A stretch of DNA of 64,000 bases from Variovorax paradoxus. Lineage in GTDB: Bacteria > Pseudomonadota > Gammaproteobacteria > Burkholderiales > Burkholderiaceae_C. Under the pieces are notes generated by a model. It was given only the letters and a program-made list of their open reading frames with translations. It did not search any database and was not told where the DNA came from. Position numbers and translations under genes: made by a program. Below, piece by piece: positions 35,285-43,812 of this stretch. The stretch lies in the NCBI RefSeq assembly GCF_009755665.1, contig NZ_CP046622.1:3534001-3598000 (forward strand). Direction: 5' to 3'. Every line of letters starts with the position of its first letter. Position 1 is the first letter of the stretch.

Positions 35285-35350
35285 CCCAGAAAATAAGCAT
35301 TTTTTATTACCCTTCGGCCCAGCTTCGCGCAAGGTGTGCAAAATGCGCCC

Positions 35351-35791
35351 ATGCCAAATATTGCCTCCATCCTCAAAACCGAGATTTCCCGTGTCGCCCG
35401 CAAGGAAGTTCGCACAGAGATCGAAACGCTGAAAAAAGCTTCCACGCACCATCGCGCCTCGATCGCCGCTCTGCGCCGGCAAGTCGAGAAACTGGAGAAG
35501 GAACTGCGGCGCGCGCTGAAGATGTCTTCGAGCGCCCCCTCCGCGGGCGATGCGGACGATGGCGCCGAATCGGGCCCGTCCCGCCGCTTCAGCGCCACCC
35601 GACTGGCCGCGCACCGCGAAAAGCTCGGCCTCTCGGCGGCGGCTTATGGAAAGCTGGTGGGCGTTACCGGCCAGACCATCTACAAGTGGGAACAAGGCAA
35701 GGCGCGGCCGCGCAAGGCACAGCTGGAGGGCCTGGCCTCGGTGCGGGGCCTGGGCCGGCGCGAAGTGGCGGAACAGCTGAACGCGGAATAG
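35351..35791 (+). CDS. Coiled-coil plus XRE-type HTH protein
   Basis: A protein of 146 aa. Residues about 1-60 form a basic coiled coil (ALRRQVEKLEKELRRAL) and a Ser/Ala/Asp linker follows. The C-terminus is an XRE HTH (LGLSAAAYGKLVGVTGQTIY, then KWEQGKARPRKAQL). Such HTH domains fused to a helical oligomerisation region are common in Burkholderiales as nucleoid or regulatory proteins. An AT-rich tract (ATTTTTTATTA) at about 35299-35311 may hold its promoter. Target unknown. Confidence 0.8.
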   Translation: MPNIASILKTEISRVARKEVRTEIETLKKASTHHRASIAALRRQVEKLEKELRRALKMSSSAPSAGDADDGAESGPSRRFSATRLAAHREKLGLSAAAYGKLVGVTGQTIYKWEQGKARPRKAQLEGLASVRGLGRREVAEQLNAE

Positions 35792-35877
35792 TTCACTACC
35801 GCGCTCTACAGCGCCACCCGCCCGGCGGGTACAGTTCCGGCACTCATTTCTCCGGTTCTTTTCCGCCCCGTATTCCC

Positions 35878-37179
35878 ATGTCCAATCTCATCGTGCACGG
35901 CGGTACGCCGCTTCGCGGCCGCATCACTCCCTCCGCCAACAAGAACGCCGTGCTGCCGGTGCTGTGCGCCACGCTGCTCACGCGTGAGCCGCTGCGGCTG
36001 CACGGCGTGCCCGACATCACCGACGTGCGCAAGATCCTCGACATCTTCCGCAGCCTGGGCAGCGAAGCACGCATGGACCACGCCACCGGCACGCTGGAGC
36101 TGCACCACCGCAACACGGTGTTCGATGCCGCACGCGACCGGCTGCCCGAGGAAATGCGCTCGTCGATCATGCTGGTGCCTCCGCTCCTGGCGCGCTTCGG
36201 CATTGCGCGGCTGGAAGACAACGTCAAGGGCTGCACGCTGGGCGTGCGCGAGATCGATCCGCACGTGGACGTGTTCCGCCGCTTCGGCGGCAAAGTGGAG
36301 CGCGCCAGCGGCTCGCTGCTCGTGCGCTGCGACGGGCCGCTTGCGCCCACCGAACACTGGCTCGACTACGCCTCGGTCACCACCACCGAAAACTTCGTGC
36401 TGTGCGCGGCGGCGGCCAAGGGCACATCGACGCTCACCAACGCAGCGTCGGAGCCGCACGTGCAGGAGTTCTGCCGCTTCATGACGATGCTGGGCGTGCG
36501 CATCGAGGGCATCGGCACCTCGCGGCTCACGGTGCATGGCGGCAATGCCCTCGGAGGCGGAGAGTTCCGCTTCGACGAAGATTTTCATGAGATCACCACC
36601 TTCCTGGCGCTGGGCGCCATCACCGGCGGCGACGTGGTCGTGCGCAACAGCGCACCCGAGAATTTTCCGCTGATCGACCGCACCTTCGCCAAGTTCGGCG
36701 TCACCGTCACGCACCAGGACGGCTGGTCGCGCGCCACCTGCAGCGGCCCGCTGAAGGTGCAAACGCCCTTCACGAGCAACGTGCTCACCAAGGTGGAGGC
36801 TGCGCCGTGGCCCTACTTTCCGGTCGACCTGCTGCCCATCTTCATCGCGCTGGGCGTGCGTGCCCAGGGCAATGCGATGTTCTGGAACAAGGTGTACGAC
36901 GGCGCCCTGGGCTGGACCAGCGAGCTCTCCAAGTTCGGCGCCCATGTGTTCTCGTCGGACCCGCACCGGCTCATCAGCTTTGGCGGCAGCCCGCTGACGC
37001 CGGCCGTGGTCGAAAGCCCCTACATCATTCGCGTGGCGATCGCGCTCTTCATGGTGGCAGCCAGCATCGAAGGCCGCTCCGAAATCCGCAATGCCGCGCC
37101 CATTCGCCGCGCCCACCCCCGCTTCGTCGAAAACCTGCGCAGCCTGGGCGTGCAGGTCGAGTGGACGAGCGAAGAGTAA
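35878..37179 (+). CDS. MurA-family enolpyruvyl transferase (paralogue)
   Basis: A protein of 433 aa in the EPSP/MurA fold. Lys22-Asn23 in SANKNAVLPVL matches MurA, and Cys119 in NVKGCTLGVREIDPH replaces the classical PGGCAIGARPVDLH: the reactive Cys and the Asp are kept but the loop is altered. It stands alone, not with hisG and other cell-wall genes where beta-proteobacterial murA usually lies, so it is probably a second copy. It may make UDP-GlcNAc-enolpyruvate under special conditions or act on another sugar. The longer upstream frame is excluded. Confidence 0.85.
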   Translation: MSNLIVHGGTPLRGRITPSANKNAVLPVLCATLLTREPLRLHGVPDITDVRKILDIFRSLGSEARMDHATGTLELHHRNTVFDAARDRLPEEMRSSIMLVPPLLARFGIARLEDNVKGCTLGVREIDPHVDVFRRFGGKVERASGSLLVRCDGPLAPTEHWLDYASVTTTENFVLCAAAAKGTSTLTNAASEPHVQEFCRFMTMLGVRIEGIGTSRLTVHGGNALGGGEFRFDEDFHEITTFLALGAITGGDVVVRNSAPENFPLIDRTFAKFGVTVTHQDGWSRATCSGPLKVQTPFTSNVLTKVEAAPWPYFPVDLLPIFIALGVRAQGNAMFWNKVYDGALGWTSELSKFGAHVFSSDPHRLISFGGSPLTPAVVESPYIIRVAIALFMVAASIEGRSEIRNAAPIRRAHPRFVENLRSLGVQVEWTSEE

Positions 37180-37189
37180 GCCGCGGGGA

Positions 37190-38080
37190 TCAGCCCCGCA
37201 GTGCGTTCACCACGATGCGCGCCGCCGACGCGATGACGTCGTTGCGCGCCGGCGCATCCTCCCTGGGAAAGGTGAGGTACACCGCCAGCACCACCGGAGC
37301 ACCCGCCGGCGGCCACAGCACGCCGGTGTCGTTGTTGCTGCCGTAGGAGCCCAGGCCGGTCTTGTCGCCCACCTTCCAGTCGGCCGGCACGCCGGCGCGG
37401 ATGCGAGTCGCGCCGGTGGTGTTGCCCAAGAGCCAGGCTTCGAGCTGGCTGCGTTGCGCCGCGCCAAGCGCGTCTCCCAGCACCAGCCGCTGCAGGCTTG
37501 CGGCCATCGCCTCCGGCGTGGTCGTGTCGCGCAGGTCGCCCGGAATGGCGCTGTTGAGTTCGGTCTCCCAGCGGTCGAGCCTGAAGGACTGGTCGCCGAT
37601 GGAGCGCGCGAACGCGGTCACCGCGGCAGGCCCGCCGAGAATCTTCATCAGCAGGTTGGCGGCCGCGTTGTCGCTGTATTGCATGGTGGCCGCGCACAGG
37701 GCGGAAACAGTCATCCCCTGCCCCAGGTTTTTTTCCGTGATGGGCGAATTGGGCAACAAGTCGCTCTTGCCGTAGCTCACGCGGCGCTCCAGCAGGCTGC
37801 CGTCACGCGCGCTACGGGCAAGGATGGCCGCGGCCAGCATGGCCTTGAAGGTGCTGCACAGCGCAAAGCGTTCGGTTGCGCGGTGCAGCACGCGCGCGCC
37901 GCTGCCGGTGTCGAGCGCGGCCACGCCGAGCCGCGCGCCCACGGAGCTTTCGAGCGCCGCGAGCTGCGCCTCGGCCGATGTGGCCTGTTGCGCTTTCGCG
38001 GACCAGGCGGTGCAGGCGCTGGCCAGCGGCAGCGCAGATGCGGCAAGCAGGAAGATGCGGCGATTGGCGATAGTTTTCAT
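37190..38080 (-). CDS. Class A beta-lactamase
   Basis: A serine beta-lactamase precursor of 296 aa that hydrolyses beta-lactams in the periplasm. The signal is [20 protein letters not shown], with an NRRIF motif hinting at Tat export, as known for some class A enzymes. Active-site elements are S76-T-F-K79, S136-D-N138, E172-x-x-L-N176 and K240-T-G242. Cys75 precedes the nucleophile, but the position of the KPC-type partner Cys is Gly, so no carbapenemase-type disulfide. No LysR-type ampR gene adjoins. It is convergent with the MurA paralogue, 10 bp away. Confidence 0.94.
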   Translation of the reverse strand: MKTIANRRIFLLAASALPLASACTAWSAKAQQATSAEAQLAALESSVGARLGVAALDTGSGARVLHRATERFALCSTFKAMLAAAILARSARDGSLLERRVSYGKSDLLPNSPITEKNLGQGMTVSALCAATMQYSDNAAANLLMKILGGPAAVTAFARSIGDQSFRLDRWETELNSAIPGDLRDTTTPEAMAASLQRLVLGDALGAAQRSQLEAWLLGNTTGATRIRAGVPADWKVGDKTGLGSYGSNNDTGVLWPPAGAPVVLAVYLTFPREDAPARNDVIASAARIVVNALRG

Positions 38081-38198
38081 TTGTCTGTTTGTCAGCGAGT
38101 GGATGGAACGAAGGGAATCGTAGGAGCGCCACCTCGCAAGCTCCAGCGCCAGGCGGCGCAACCGCGTCTCTTCTGTATCGGGTGTAACGACACAATTC

Positions 38199-38258
38199 AT
38201 TCAACTTTTTGGTTGAATAACTTTTCTTGCACGGCTATATTCAACCTCATGGTTGAAC
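38199..38258 (+). promoter_or_regulatory. ArsR promoter flanked by two identical-pattern operators
   Basis: Two copies of ATTCAAC-N6-GTTGAA occur at 38199-38218 and 38239-38258, centres 40 bp apart (same helix face). Between and overlapping them is a good sigma-70 promoter, TTGAAT (38213) -17 bp- TATATT (38236). The second operator covers the start ATG at 38249. Transcription would begin at or near the ATG, so the message may be leaderless. Autorepression by the ArsR protein is inferred. Confidence 0.88.
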
Positions 38259-38590
38259 TAGATGACGAACGGCTCGACGCCGTGTTCCATGCCCTGGCCG
38301 ACAGCACGCGGCGCACGATGCTGCAGCTGCTGGCCCAGGGCGAGTGCAGCGTGGGCGAACTCGGGGCGCCGTTTCGAATGTCCTTTGCGGGCGCCTCCAA
38401 GCACGTCAAGGCACTGGAGCGCGCCGGCCTGGTCTCCCGCACGGTGCAGGGCCGCGCGCACGTCTGCCGGCTGGAGCCGGCGGCGCTCGCATCGGCCAAC
38501 GCATGGCTGCGGTACTACGAAGGCTTCTGGAACAGCCATCTGGACGCGCTGGAGCAGGAGCTGCGGCGCGACAACGCATCCCGCAAGTGA
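38249..38590 (+). CDS. ArsR-family winged-helix repressor
   Basis: A protein of 113 aa with a typical ArsR HTH: ALADSTRRTMLQLLAQGECS, VGELGAPFRMSFAGASKHVK and LERAGLVSRTVQGRAHVCRL. It lacks a metal-binding ELCVCDL box, so it is of the non-metal SRPBCC-partner type. The ATG lies inside its own operator. It is co-oriented with the SRPBCC gene 29 bp downstream, and this arrangement is very common. Confidence 0.93.
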   Translation: MVELDDERLDAVFHALADSTRRTMLQLLAQGECSVGELGAPFRMSFAGASKHVKALERAGLVSRTVQGRAHVCRLEPAALASANAWLRYYEGFWNSHLDALEQELRRDNASRK

Positions 38591-38619
38591 AGTTCTTTCC
38601 CTTCTTCAAGGAGCAAGCA

Positions 38620-39156
38620 ATGACGACGAGCAGCCTCGGAACCCTGATCGAACCCGGCACCGTGCGCATGGAGCGCACCCTGCCCGCGCCGGTGGAGCGC
38701 GTGTGGGCCTATTTCATCGACCCGGACAAGCGCGCAAGTTGGCTGGCCGGCGGCACCATGGCCGAGAAAAGCGGCGGCGTGTTCGAACTGCGCTTCGACC
38801 ACACCAGCCTTTCCGGCGAAGTGGCGCCCGATCGCTTCGCCGACTGCCGCAGCCCCATATCCCAGAAATCGCGGTTGGTCGAGATCGAACCACTGAAACG
38901 CCTGACCATCAGCTGGGGCAGCGAAAGCGCCACCGCATCCGAAGTGAGCTTCGAGTTCACGCCCCGGGGCGATTCGACGCACCTGGTGCTCACCCATCGC
39001 CGCCTGCCCGACCGCAAGGAAACACTCGGCGTTTCGAGCGGCTGGCACGCGCACCTGGACGTGCTCGACGACGTGCTGCACGAGCGCACCCCCCGGGGGT
39101 TCTGGAGCAACCACGCGGAACTCGAAAAAGCCTATGAGGCCCGGTTTCCGGCCTGA
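38620..39156 (+). CDS. SRPBCC/AHSA1-family protein
   Basis: A protein of 178 aa. VRMERTLPAPVERVWAYFID and GGTMAEKSGGVFELRFDH are the usual start of an Aha1-C/START-like ligand-binding fold. ATG 38620 has AAGGAG at good spacing. Paired with the ArsR gene as in many bacteria; such pairs are thought to respond to small hydrophobic molecules. Ligand unknown. Confidence 0.88.
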   Translation: MTTSSLGTLIEPGTVRMERTLPAPVERVWAYFIDPDKRASWLAGGTMAEKSGGVFELRFDHTSLSGEVAPDRFADCRSPISQKSRLVEIEPLKRLTISWGSESATASEVSFEFTPRGDSTHLVLTHRRLPDRKETLGVSSGWHAHLDVLDDVLHERTPRGFWSNHAELEKAYEARFPA

Positions 39157-39237
39157 GCCGGAGTCGGATGCCGACTACAGGCAAGCGGCCCCGCTTGCGT
39201 TAAGGTGCGGTGCATTCGCAGACTCCGAAGCACCCCC

Positions 39238-39876
39238 ATGACCACCCCCTCCTCCGCACCGGCCCGCAAGCATTTTTCGATGATTCGCGGCTTTCACCTG
39301 GCCGATGCGTTCACGCTCGGCAATGCCGCGTGCGGCGTGGGCGCGGTGTTCCTTGCCATGGCCTTCATGGCAAGCCAGTCGCTCGCGCAGTTCTTCTGGG
39401 CCGCCGCGCTCGCGCCGGCGGCCTTCGTGTTCGACGTGTTCGACGGCCGCATTGCGCGTTGGCGGCAAACCCACTCCGCCCTGGGGCGCGAGCTCGATTC
39501 GCTGGCCGATGTGATCTCGTTCGGCGTGGCGCCCGCCGCGCTCGCCTTCGCGGCGGGCCTGGACGGCGGCTGGGACTGCGTGCTGCTGATCTACTTCGTC
39601 GGCTGCGGCGTGAGCCGGCTCGCACGCTACAACGTCACGGCCGAGGCGCTTTCCGCGGGCGCCGACAAGGTCAAGTACTTCGAAGGCACGCCCATTCCCA
39701 CCAGCGTGGTGCTGGTCGGCGTTCTGGCCTGGGCCGCCTGGCAGGGCCGCATCGGCGACGCGGTGTGGGGCGGCGCCTGGGTGCTCGGGCCGTGGCAGCT
39801 GCATCCGCTCACGCTGCTCTTCGCGCTCTCCGGCACGCTGATGATCAGCAAGACGCTGCGCATTCCCAAGTTCTGA
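39238..39876 (+). CDS. pssA: CDP-diacylglycerol-serine O-phosphatidyltransferase
   Basis: A membrane enzyme of 212 aa that makes phosphatidylserine, the precursor of phosphatidylethanolamine. The CDP-alcohol phosphotransferase motif DGRIARWRQTHSALGRELDS (D-G-x2-A-R-x8-G-x3-D), followed by LADVISFGVAPA, gives the catalytic aspartates. ATG 39238 is preferred over an earlier in-frame start. Bacillus-type PssA, not the E. coli soluble type. No psd nearby. Confidence 0.9.
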   Translation: MTTPSSAPARKHFSMIRGFHLADAFTLGNAACGVGAVFLAMAFMASQSLAQFFWAAALAPAAFVFDVFDGRIARWRQTHSALGRELDSLADVISFGVAPAALAFAAGLDGGWDCVLLIYFVGCGVSRLARYNVTAEALSAGADKVKYFEGTPIPTSVVLVGVLAWAAWQGRIGDAVWGGAWVLGPWQLHPLTLLFALSGTLMISKTLRIPKF

Positions 39877-39904
39877 CCGTACATCGCTGAAAGGAGCCCA
39901 TTCA

Positions 39905-40483
39905 ATGCTGAAGCTGTATTTCGATCCGCAAAGCCGTTCGCAGGTAGCGAAGTGGATGCTCGACGAAGCCGGCGTGGAATACGAGATCGTGACCACCCTC
40001 ATCCGCGAAAAGGCGCACAAGAAGCCCGAGTACCTGAAGATCAACCCCGCGGGCAAGCTGCCGGCGCTGGTGGACGGCCGCACGCGCGTGTTCGAGAACG
40101 CGGCCATCTGCATGTACGTGGCCGACAAGTTTCCGCAGGCCCGCCTGGCACCGCCCGTGGATTCGCCCGACCGCGGCCGCTACCTGTCGCTCATGGTCTA
40201 TTCAACGGCACAGCTGGAGCCCGCGATGGGCGACAGCCTGCTGGGGGTGCGCAGCAACAACAGCGCACGCGGCTGGACCAACTTCGAGCAGGCCAAGGAC
40301 GCGGTGGAGCGCGAGCTGGGTGACGGCCCCTATCTCTTCGGTGCGCGGTTCACCGCGGCCGACGTGATGATCGGCTCGATGTTCATCTGGCACCGTGCGT
40401 TCGGCGGGCGCTCCAACCGGCCGAAGATCGATGCCTACATCAACCGGCTCCAGGCCCGGCCCAAGGGCATGAAGTTCGGTTGA
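39905..40483 (+). CDS. Glutathione S-transferase family protein
   Basis: A protein of 192 aa with a thioredoxin-like N-domain (MLKLYFDPQSRSQVAKWMLD) and NPAGKLPALVDG, the cis-Pro loop that contacts glutathione, followed by the Glu-Asn pair FENAAICMYVADKF. The C-terminal helical domain ends in RPKGMKFG. It follows pssA by 28 bp. It is probably a detoxifying transferase; the substrate is unknown. Confidence 0.88.
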   Translation: MLKLYFDPQSRSQVAKWMLDEAGVEYEIVTTLIREKAHKKPEYLKINPAGKLPALVDGRTRVFENAAICMYVADKFPQARLAPPVDSPDRGRYLSLMVYSTAQLEPAMGDSLLGVRSNNSARGWTNFEQAKDAVERELGDGPYLFGARFTAADVMIGSMFIWHRAFGGRSNRPKIDAYINRLQARPKGMKFG

Positions 40484-40492
40484 ACCGCACCC

Positions 40493-41134
40493 ATGTCACA
40501 GCCACCCTTTCCCCACGGCGCAACCGCCGGTCTCGACCAGCTGGTGAGCATTGCCGCCGCGCAGCCGCTGGCGCCGGCCTGCGATCACTTCTACTTTCTG
40601 CGCCACGGCCAGACTGGCCGCAATGCGCAGCGCATTTTCCAGGCCGTGGACGAGCCGCTGAGCGAGCTCGGGCTCCAGCAGGCGGCCCGCGCCGCCCAGC
40701 TGCTGGCCGGCGAGCCGATCCGCACCATCGTCTGCAGCGACGCACGGCGCGCCCATGACACCGCGCACACCGTTGCAGCCGTGCTCCGCATCGAGCCCAC
40801 GCCGCAGGCCGCACTGCGCGAGCGCAACTTCGGCGCACTCATCGGCACCTCGTCGGTCAACATCGACTGGGCTTGCGAGCCCGACGGCGGCGAAACCCTC
40901 GCGCAGTTCCTGGCGCGCAAGAGGCAGGCGCTCGACGAAGCGCTGGCGCAGCCCTCGCCGGTCCTGGTGGTGGCCCACGGCGGCACGCTCTACGCGCTGG
41001 CCGCGCTGATCGGCGTGCCCATCGACCTGGGCCTGCTCGGCAATGCACAGCCATTGCGTTTTTCGCGCAGCGGCCCTACATGGGCTGTAACGCCGCTGCT
41101 GCGGCATGCCGACGGCGACTCGGCCCTGGCGTAG
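40493..41134 (+). CDS. Histidine phosphatase (phosphoglycerate mutase-like)
   Basis: A protein of 213 aa with the RHG motif in FYFLRHGQTGRNAQRIFQAV near residue 36, and the second catalytic His in LVVAHGGTLYALAAL near residue 160. ERNFGALIG includes the acid residue. It lies 10 bp after the GST gene and ahead of cbpA. Such proteins act on phosphosugars, cobalamin precursors or nucleotides; no clue selects one here. Confidence 0.88.
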   Translation: MSQPPFPHGATAGLDQLVSIAAAQPLAPACDHFYFLRHGQTGRNAQRIFQAVDEPLSELGLQQAARAAQLLAGEPIRTIVCSDARRAHDTAHTVAAVLRIEPTPQAALRERNFGALIGTSSVNIDWACEPDGGETLAQFLARKRQALDEALAQPSPVLVVAHGGTLYALAALIGVPIDLGLLGNAQPLRFSRSGPTWAVTPLLRHADGDSALA

Positions 41135-41180
41135 ACGTCCGGGGGCGCGCGCTGTTCGGCGTTCACTCAAACCGACAGCC

Positions 41181-42143
41181 ATGGAATTCAAGGACTACTA
41201 CAGCGCGCTCGGCATCGAACGCACCGCGTCCGAGGACGAGGTGCGAAAGGCCTATCGCAAGCTTGCACGCAAGTACCACCCGGACGTCAGCAAGGAGGCC
41301 GACGCCGAGAAGCGCATGCGCGACATCAACGAAGCCTACGACGTGCTGCGCGACAAGGAAAAGCGCACCGCCTACGACGCACTGGCCGACCGCGTGGCGC
41401 GCGGCGGACACCCCGAAGGCGACTTTCAGCCGCCGCCGGGCTGGGACACGGGCTTCGAATTTCACCGCGGCCCGCGCCAGGGCCCGGCCGACCATGCGGA
41501 TTTCAGCGACTTCTTCTCCTCGCTCTTCGGCGAAGCCGAGCGGCGCGGCGCGGCAAGGCGCAACTACCGCGCGCGCGGCGAAGACCATCACGCGGCCATC
41601 GAGATATCCCTTGAAGACGCGCTCAACGGCGCCGAGCGCGAGATCACGCTGCGCGCGCAGGAAACCGACGCGCAGGGCCGCCCCGCGCTCAAGACGCGCA
41701 CGCTCAGTGTCAAGATTCCGCCCGGCATGCATCCGGGGCAGTTCATCCGGCTTGCCGGACAGGGCATGCCCGGCCACGGCGGCGAGCCGGCCGGAGACCT
41801 GTACCTGGAAGTGCGCATTGCGCCGCACAGGCTCTACCGCGTCGAAGAGCGCGACCTCTACATGACGCTGCCCGTCACCCCGAGCGAAGCCGCGCTCGGC
41901 GCGCAGGTGAAGGTGCCAGTGCCCACCGGCGGTGCGGTCGAGGTGACCGTGCCGCGGAACGCGCGCAGCGGACTCAAGCTCAGGCTCAAGGGCCGAGGCC
42001 TGGGCGGCAAGCAGCCCGGCGACCTGTACCTGCTGCTCGACATTGCCCTGCCCCCGGCCAACAGCGAGGCCGCACGCAAGGCCTACGAGCAACTGGCGCA
42101 GGCATCGGCTTCGTTCAACCCACGCCACCATCTGGGAGTGTGA
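41181..42143 (+). CDS. cbpA: CbpA, DnaJ-type co-chaperone
   Basis: A protein of 320 aa. J domain MEFKDYYSALGIERTASEDE with the HPD tripeptide (KYHPDVSK, near residue 34), a Gly/Phe-rich linker, and two C-terminal beta domains (AAIEISLEDALNGAEREI, PPGMHPGQFIRLAGQGMPG). It has no Cys zinc fingers, which separates CbpA from DnaJ. The last codons are followed after 2 bp by cbpM, the known partner. It stimulates DnaK and can bind DNA. Confidence 0.93.
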   Translation: MEFKDYYSALGIERTASEDEVRKAYRKLARKYHPDVSKEADAEKRMRDINEAYDVLRDKEKRTAYDALADRVARGGHPEGDFQPPPGWDTGFEFHRGPRQGPADHADFSDFFSSLFGEAERRGAARRNYRARGEDHHAAIEISLEDALNGAEREITLRAQETDAQGRPALKTRTLSVKIPPGMHPGQFIRLAGQGMPGHGGEPAGDLYLEVRIAPHRLYRVEERDLYMTLPVTPSEAALGAQVKVPVPTGGAVEVTVPRNARSGLKLRLKGRGLGGKQPGDLYLLLDIALPPANSEAARKAYEQLAQASASFNPRHHLGV

Positions 42144-42145
42144 GC

Positions 42146-42457
42146 ATGGCGACCGTTTCCGTCACAACAGCCATCAGCGCGTCGCAGCCGCTCGCCGCGA
42201 GCGAGCTGGCCCATGCCTGCGGCGCCGACACCGAATGGGTGGTGCAGCTCGTCGAAGTGGGCATCGTGCAAATTTCTACCGCCGAGGCGCCGCCCGAGCG
42301 CTGGCAGTTTTCGAGCAGCGACCTGCAATGCGCGCTCGAGGCGCGCCGGCTGGAGCGCGACTTTGGCGTGGGCCTGGACGCCGCGGCGCTGATTCTCGAC
42401 CTGCAGCACGAGGTGCGGCGGCTCAAGGCCGTGATTCGCACGCACGGCTTGCGCTAG
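42146..42457 (+). CDS. cbpM: CbpM, MerR-like modulator of CbpA
   Basis: A protein of 103 aa. LAASELAHACGADTEWVVQL, then EARRLERDFGVGLDAAALIL and LDLQHEVRRLKAVIRTHGLR form a small MerR-like fold found beside cbpA. In E. coli CbpM inhibits CbpA by binding its J domain. I start it at ATG 42146, which has GGGAG at 7 bp; an upstream GTG at 42140 is in frame but less likely. The stop of cbpA is 2 bp away. Confidence 0.9.
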   Translation: MATVSVTTAISASQPLAASELAHACGADTEWVVQLVEVGIVQISTAEAPPERWQFSSSDLQCALEARRLERDFGVGLDAAALILDLQHEVRRLKAVIRTHGLR

Positions 42458-42487
42458 CCGGCTGCGCCCTCAGCCTCGATCTCAGCG

Positions 42488-43159
42488 TCAGGCGGATTTG
42501 CCGCGCCCGGTCTTCTTCGAGGTCTCGGCGCGCGGCGCACTCACGGGCGCCGCAGCGCCGGCACCGTTCAATTGGTCGACCCACAACAGCGTGTCGACGT
42601 AGGTCATGAAGCGGTTGAGATATTCCGGCGACGAATCGCGCATCAACAGCAGCGACCGGTGCACCAGGTGGTGCGAGTTGAGCGGGCCGGCGTTATCGGG
42701 CACCTTGGCGAGCGACTGGGTCAGCCGCCGCTCGGCGCTGAGCCGCGACCAGGTGCTCTTGAAGATCTTGAGGGTCTTCAGTTCGGCGGGCGCCGGCGCG
42801 AGGCCGTGCAGCGTGTCTTCTGCGGCCGCCGCGGTGCTGCCGCCGATGGCCGGGGCATGCCGCGCGATGTGGTCGACCAGCTCCGCGAGTGCGCCGCGGG
42901 CGGGTGCGCCTGCAGGCAGTCGTTTCGCGGCAGCGAGCGCCGGGGCACTGTCGACACCCTGGGCCTTTTCAAGATTCTTGCCGTAGGCCGCAGTCAGGCT
43001 GATGAGCTTCTCATCGAGGATGCGCCTCGCCTCGCCCTGGTGGGCGGCCGCGCGCCGGGCCATCGCTTCCATGAAATGAAAGCGCACCGGGTCCGCGCGG
43101 TGCTGCCCCTGCGCGCGCCAGGTGCCGATCATCTCGATGGGATCGACGTGCTCGCTCAC
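42488..43159 (-). CDS. DUF2894 protein of the long-tailed motor operon
   Basis: A protein of 223 aa. Start GTG 43159 (SEHVDPIEMIGTWRAQGQHR); a longer frame upstream is out of phase with the OmpA gene and is Arg-rich noise. The body is mostly helical with a long charged coil and ends in YLNRFMTYVDTLLWVDQLNG and a Lys-rich tail. DUF2894 is known only from this operon context; its function is unknown. It overlaps the OmpA-like gene by GTGA, implying co-translation. It has no signal or membrane segment, so is probably cytosolic. Confidence 0.8.
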   Translation of the reverse strand: MSEHVDPIEMIGTWRAQGQHRADPVRFHFMEAMARRAAAHQGEARRILDEKLISLTAAYGKNLEKAQGVDSAPALAAAKRLPAGAPARGALAELVDHIARHAPAIGGSTAAAAEDTLHGLAPAPAELKTLKIFKSTWSRLSAERRLTQSLAKVPDNAGPLNSHHLVHRSLLLMRDSSPEYLNRFMTYVDTLLWVDQLNGAGAAAPVSAPRAETSKKTGRGKSA

Positions 43160-43812
43160 GGCCGCTTCGTGGTGGCGTTGGATTGCCTCGGCGTGGGCGC
43201 CATTTCCACACGCCGGTTTTTCGAGCGGCCTTCGGCATCGGCATTGGACGCGACCGCCTGCTCGGAGCCGAATGCCGCGGCAAACACCGACGACGAAGGA
43301 ATGCCCTCTTCGATGAGCGCCCTCGTGACCGTGAGTGCGCGCTGGGCCGAGAGCTCCCAGTTGTCGGCGAAGGGGCGGTTGCCGTCCTTCGACTGCCGCA
43401 TCTGGCGGTCGTCGGTGAAGCCGCTCACCATCAGCACCTCGTCGCGGGCGCGGAGGTAGGCCGCCACCGGCGCGGCCAGGCTCTTGAGCAGCTGGCGGCC
43501 TTCGGGCTGCAGATCGGCGGAGTTGAAGGCGAACAGCACGCTGCCGCTGATGCCGATGCGTCCGTTGTTCAGCGTGACGCGGCCCGCCGCGAGCGGCCCG
43601 GCCAAGGCTTGTTCGAGCGCTTCGCGGCGCTGCGTTTCCGCCTGCCGCTGCTGCACTTCGGCTTCGAGCTTGGCGGCAAGATCCAGCTGCATGCCGAGCG
43701 CGCCCACGAGAATGAGCACAAAGGCCCCGACCAGCCCTGCCATCAGGTCGCCGAACACCGCCCATACCGGAACGGTCGGCTCCAGGCCGCCGTCGGCTTC
43801 TTCGCTCGTCAT
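43156..43812 (-). CDS. MotB/ZorB-like OmpA-domain stator protein
   Basis: A protein of 218 aa: short cytosolic start, one membrane helix (VWAVFGDLMAGLVGAFVLIL, about 16-40) with a central Asp (D22), then a periplasmic coil (QQRQAETQRREALEQALAG) and an OmpA peptidoglycan-binding domain (SADLQPEGRQLLKSL, SGFTDDRQ, GRSKNRRVEM). An Asp in the sole helix is the proton-carrying feature of MotB/ExbD/TolR proteins. It overlaps both neighbours by 4 bp. It probably forms a proton-driven stator with the DUF802 protein. Confidence 0.85.
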   Translation of the reverse strand: MTSEEADGGLEPTVPVWAVFGDLMAGLVGAFVLILVGALGMQLDLAAKLEAEVQQRQAETQRREALEQALAGPLAAGRVTLNNGRIGISGSVLFAFNSADLQPEGRQLLKSLAAPVAAYLRARDEVLMVSGFTDDRQMRQSKDGNRPFADNWELSAQRALTVTRALIEEGIPSSSVFAAAFGSEQAVASNADAEGRSKNRRVEMAPTPRQSNATTKRP

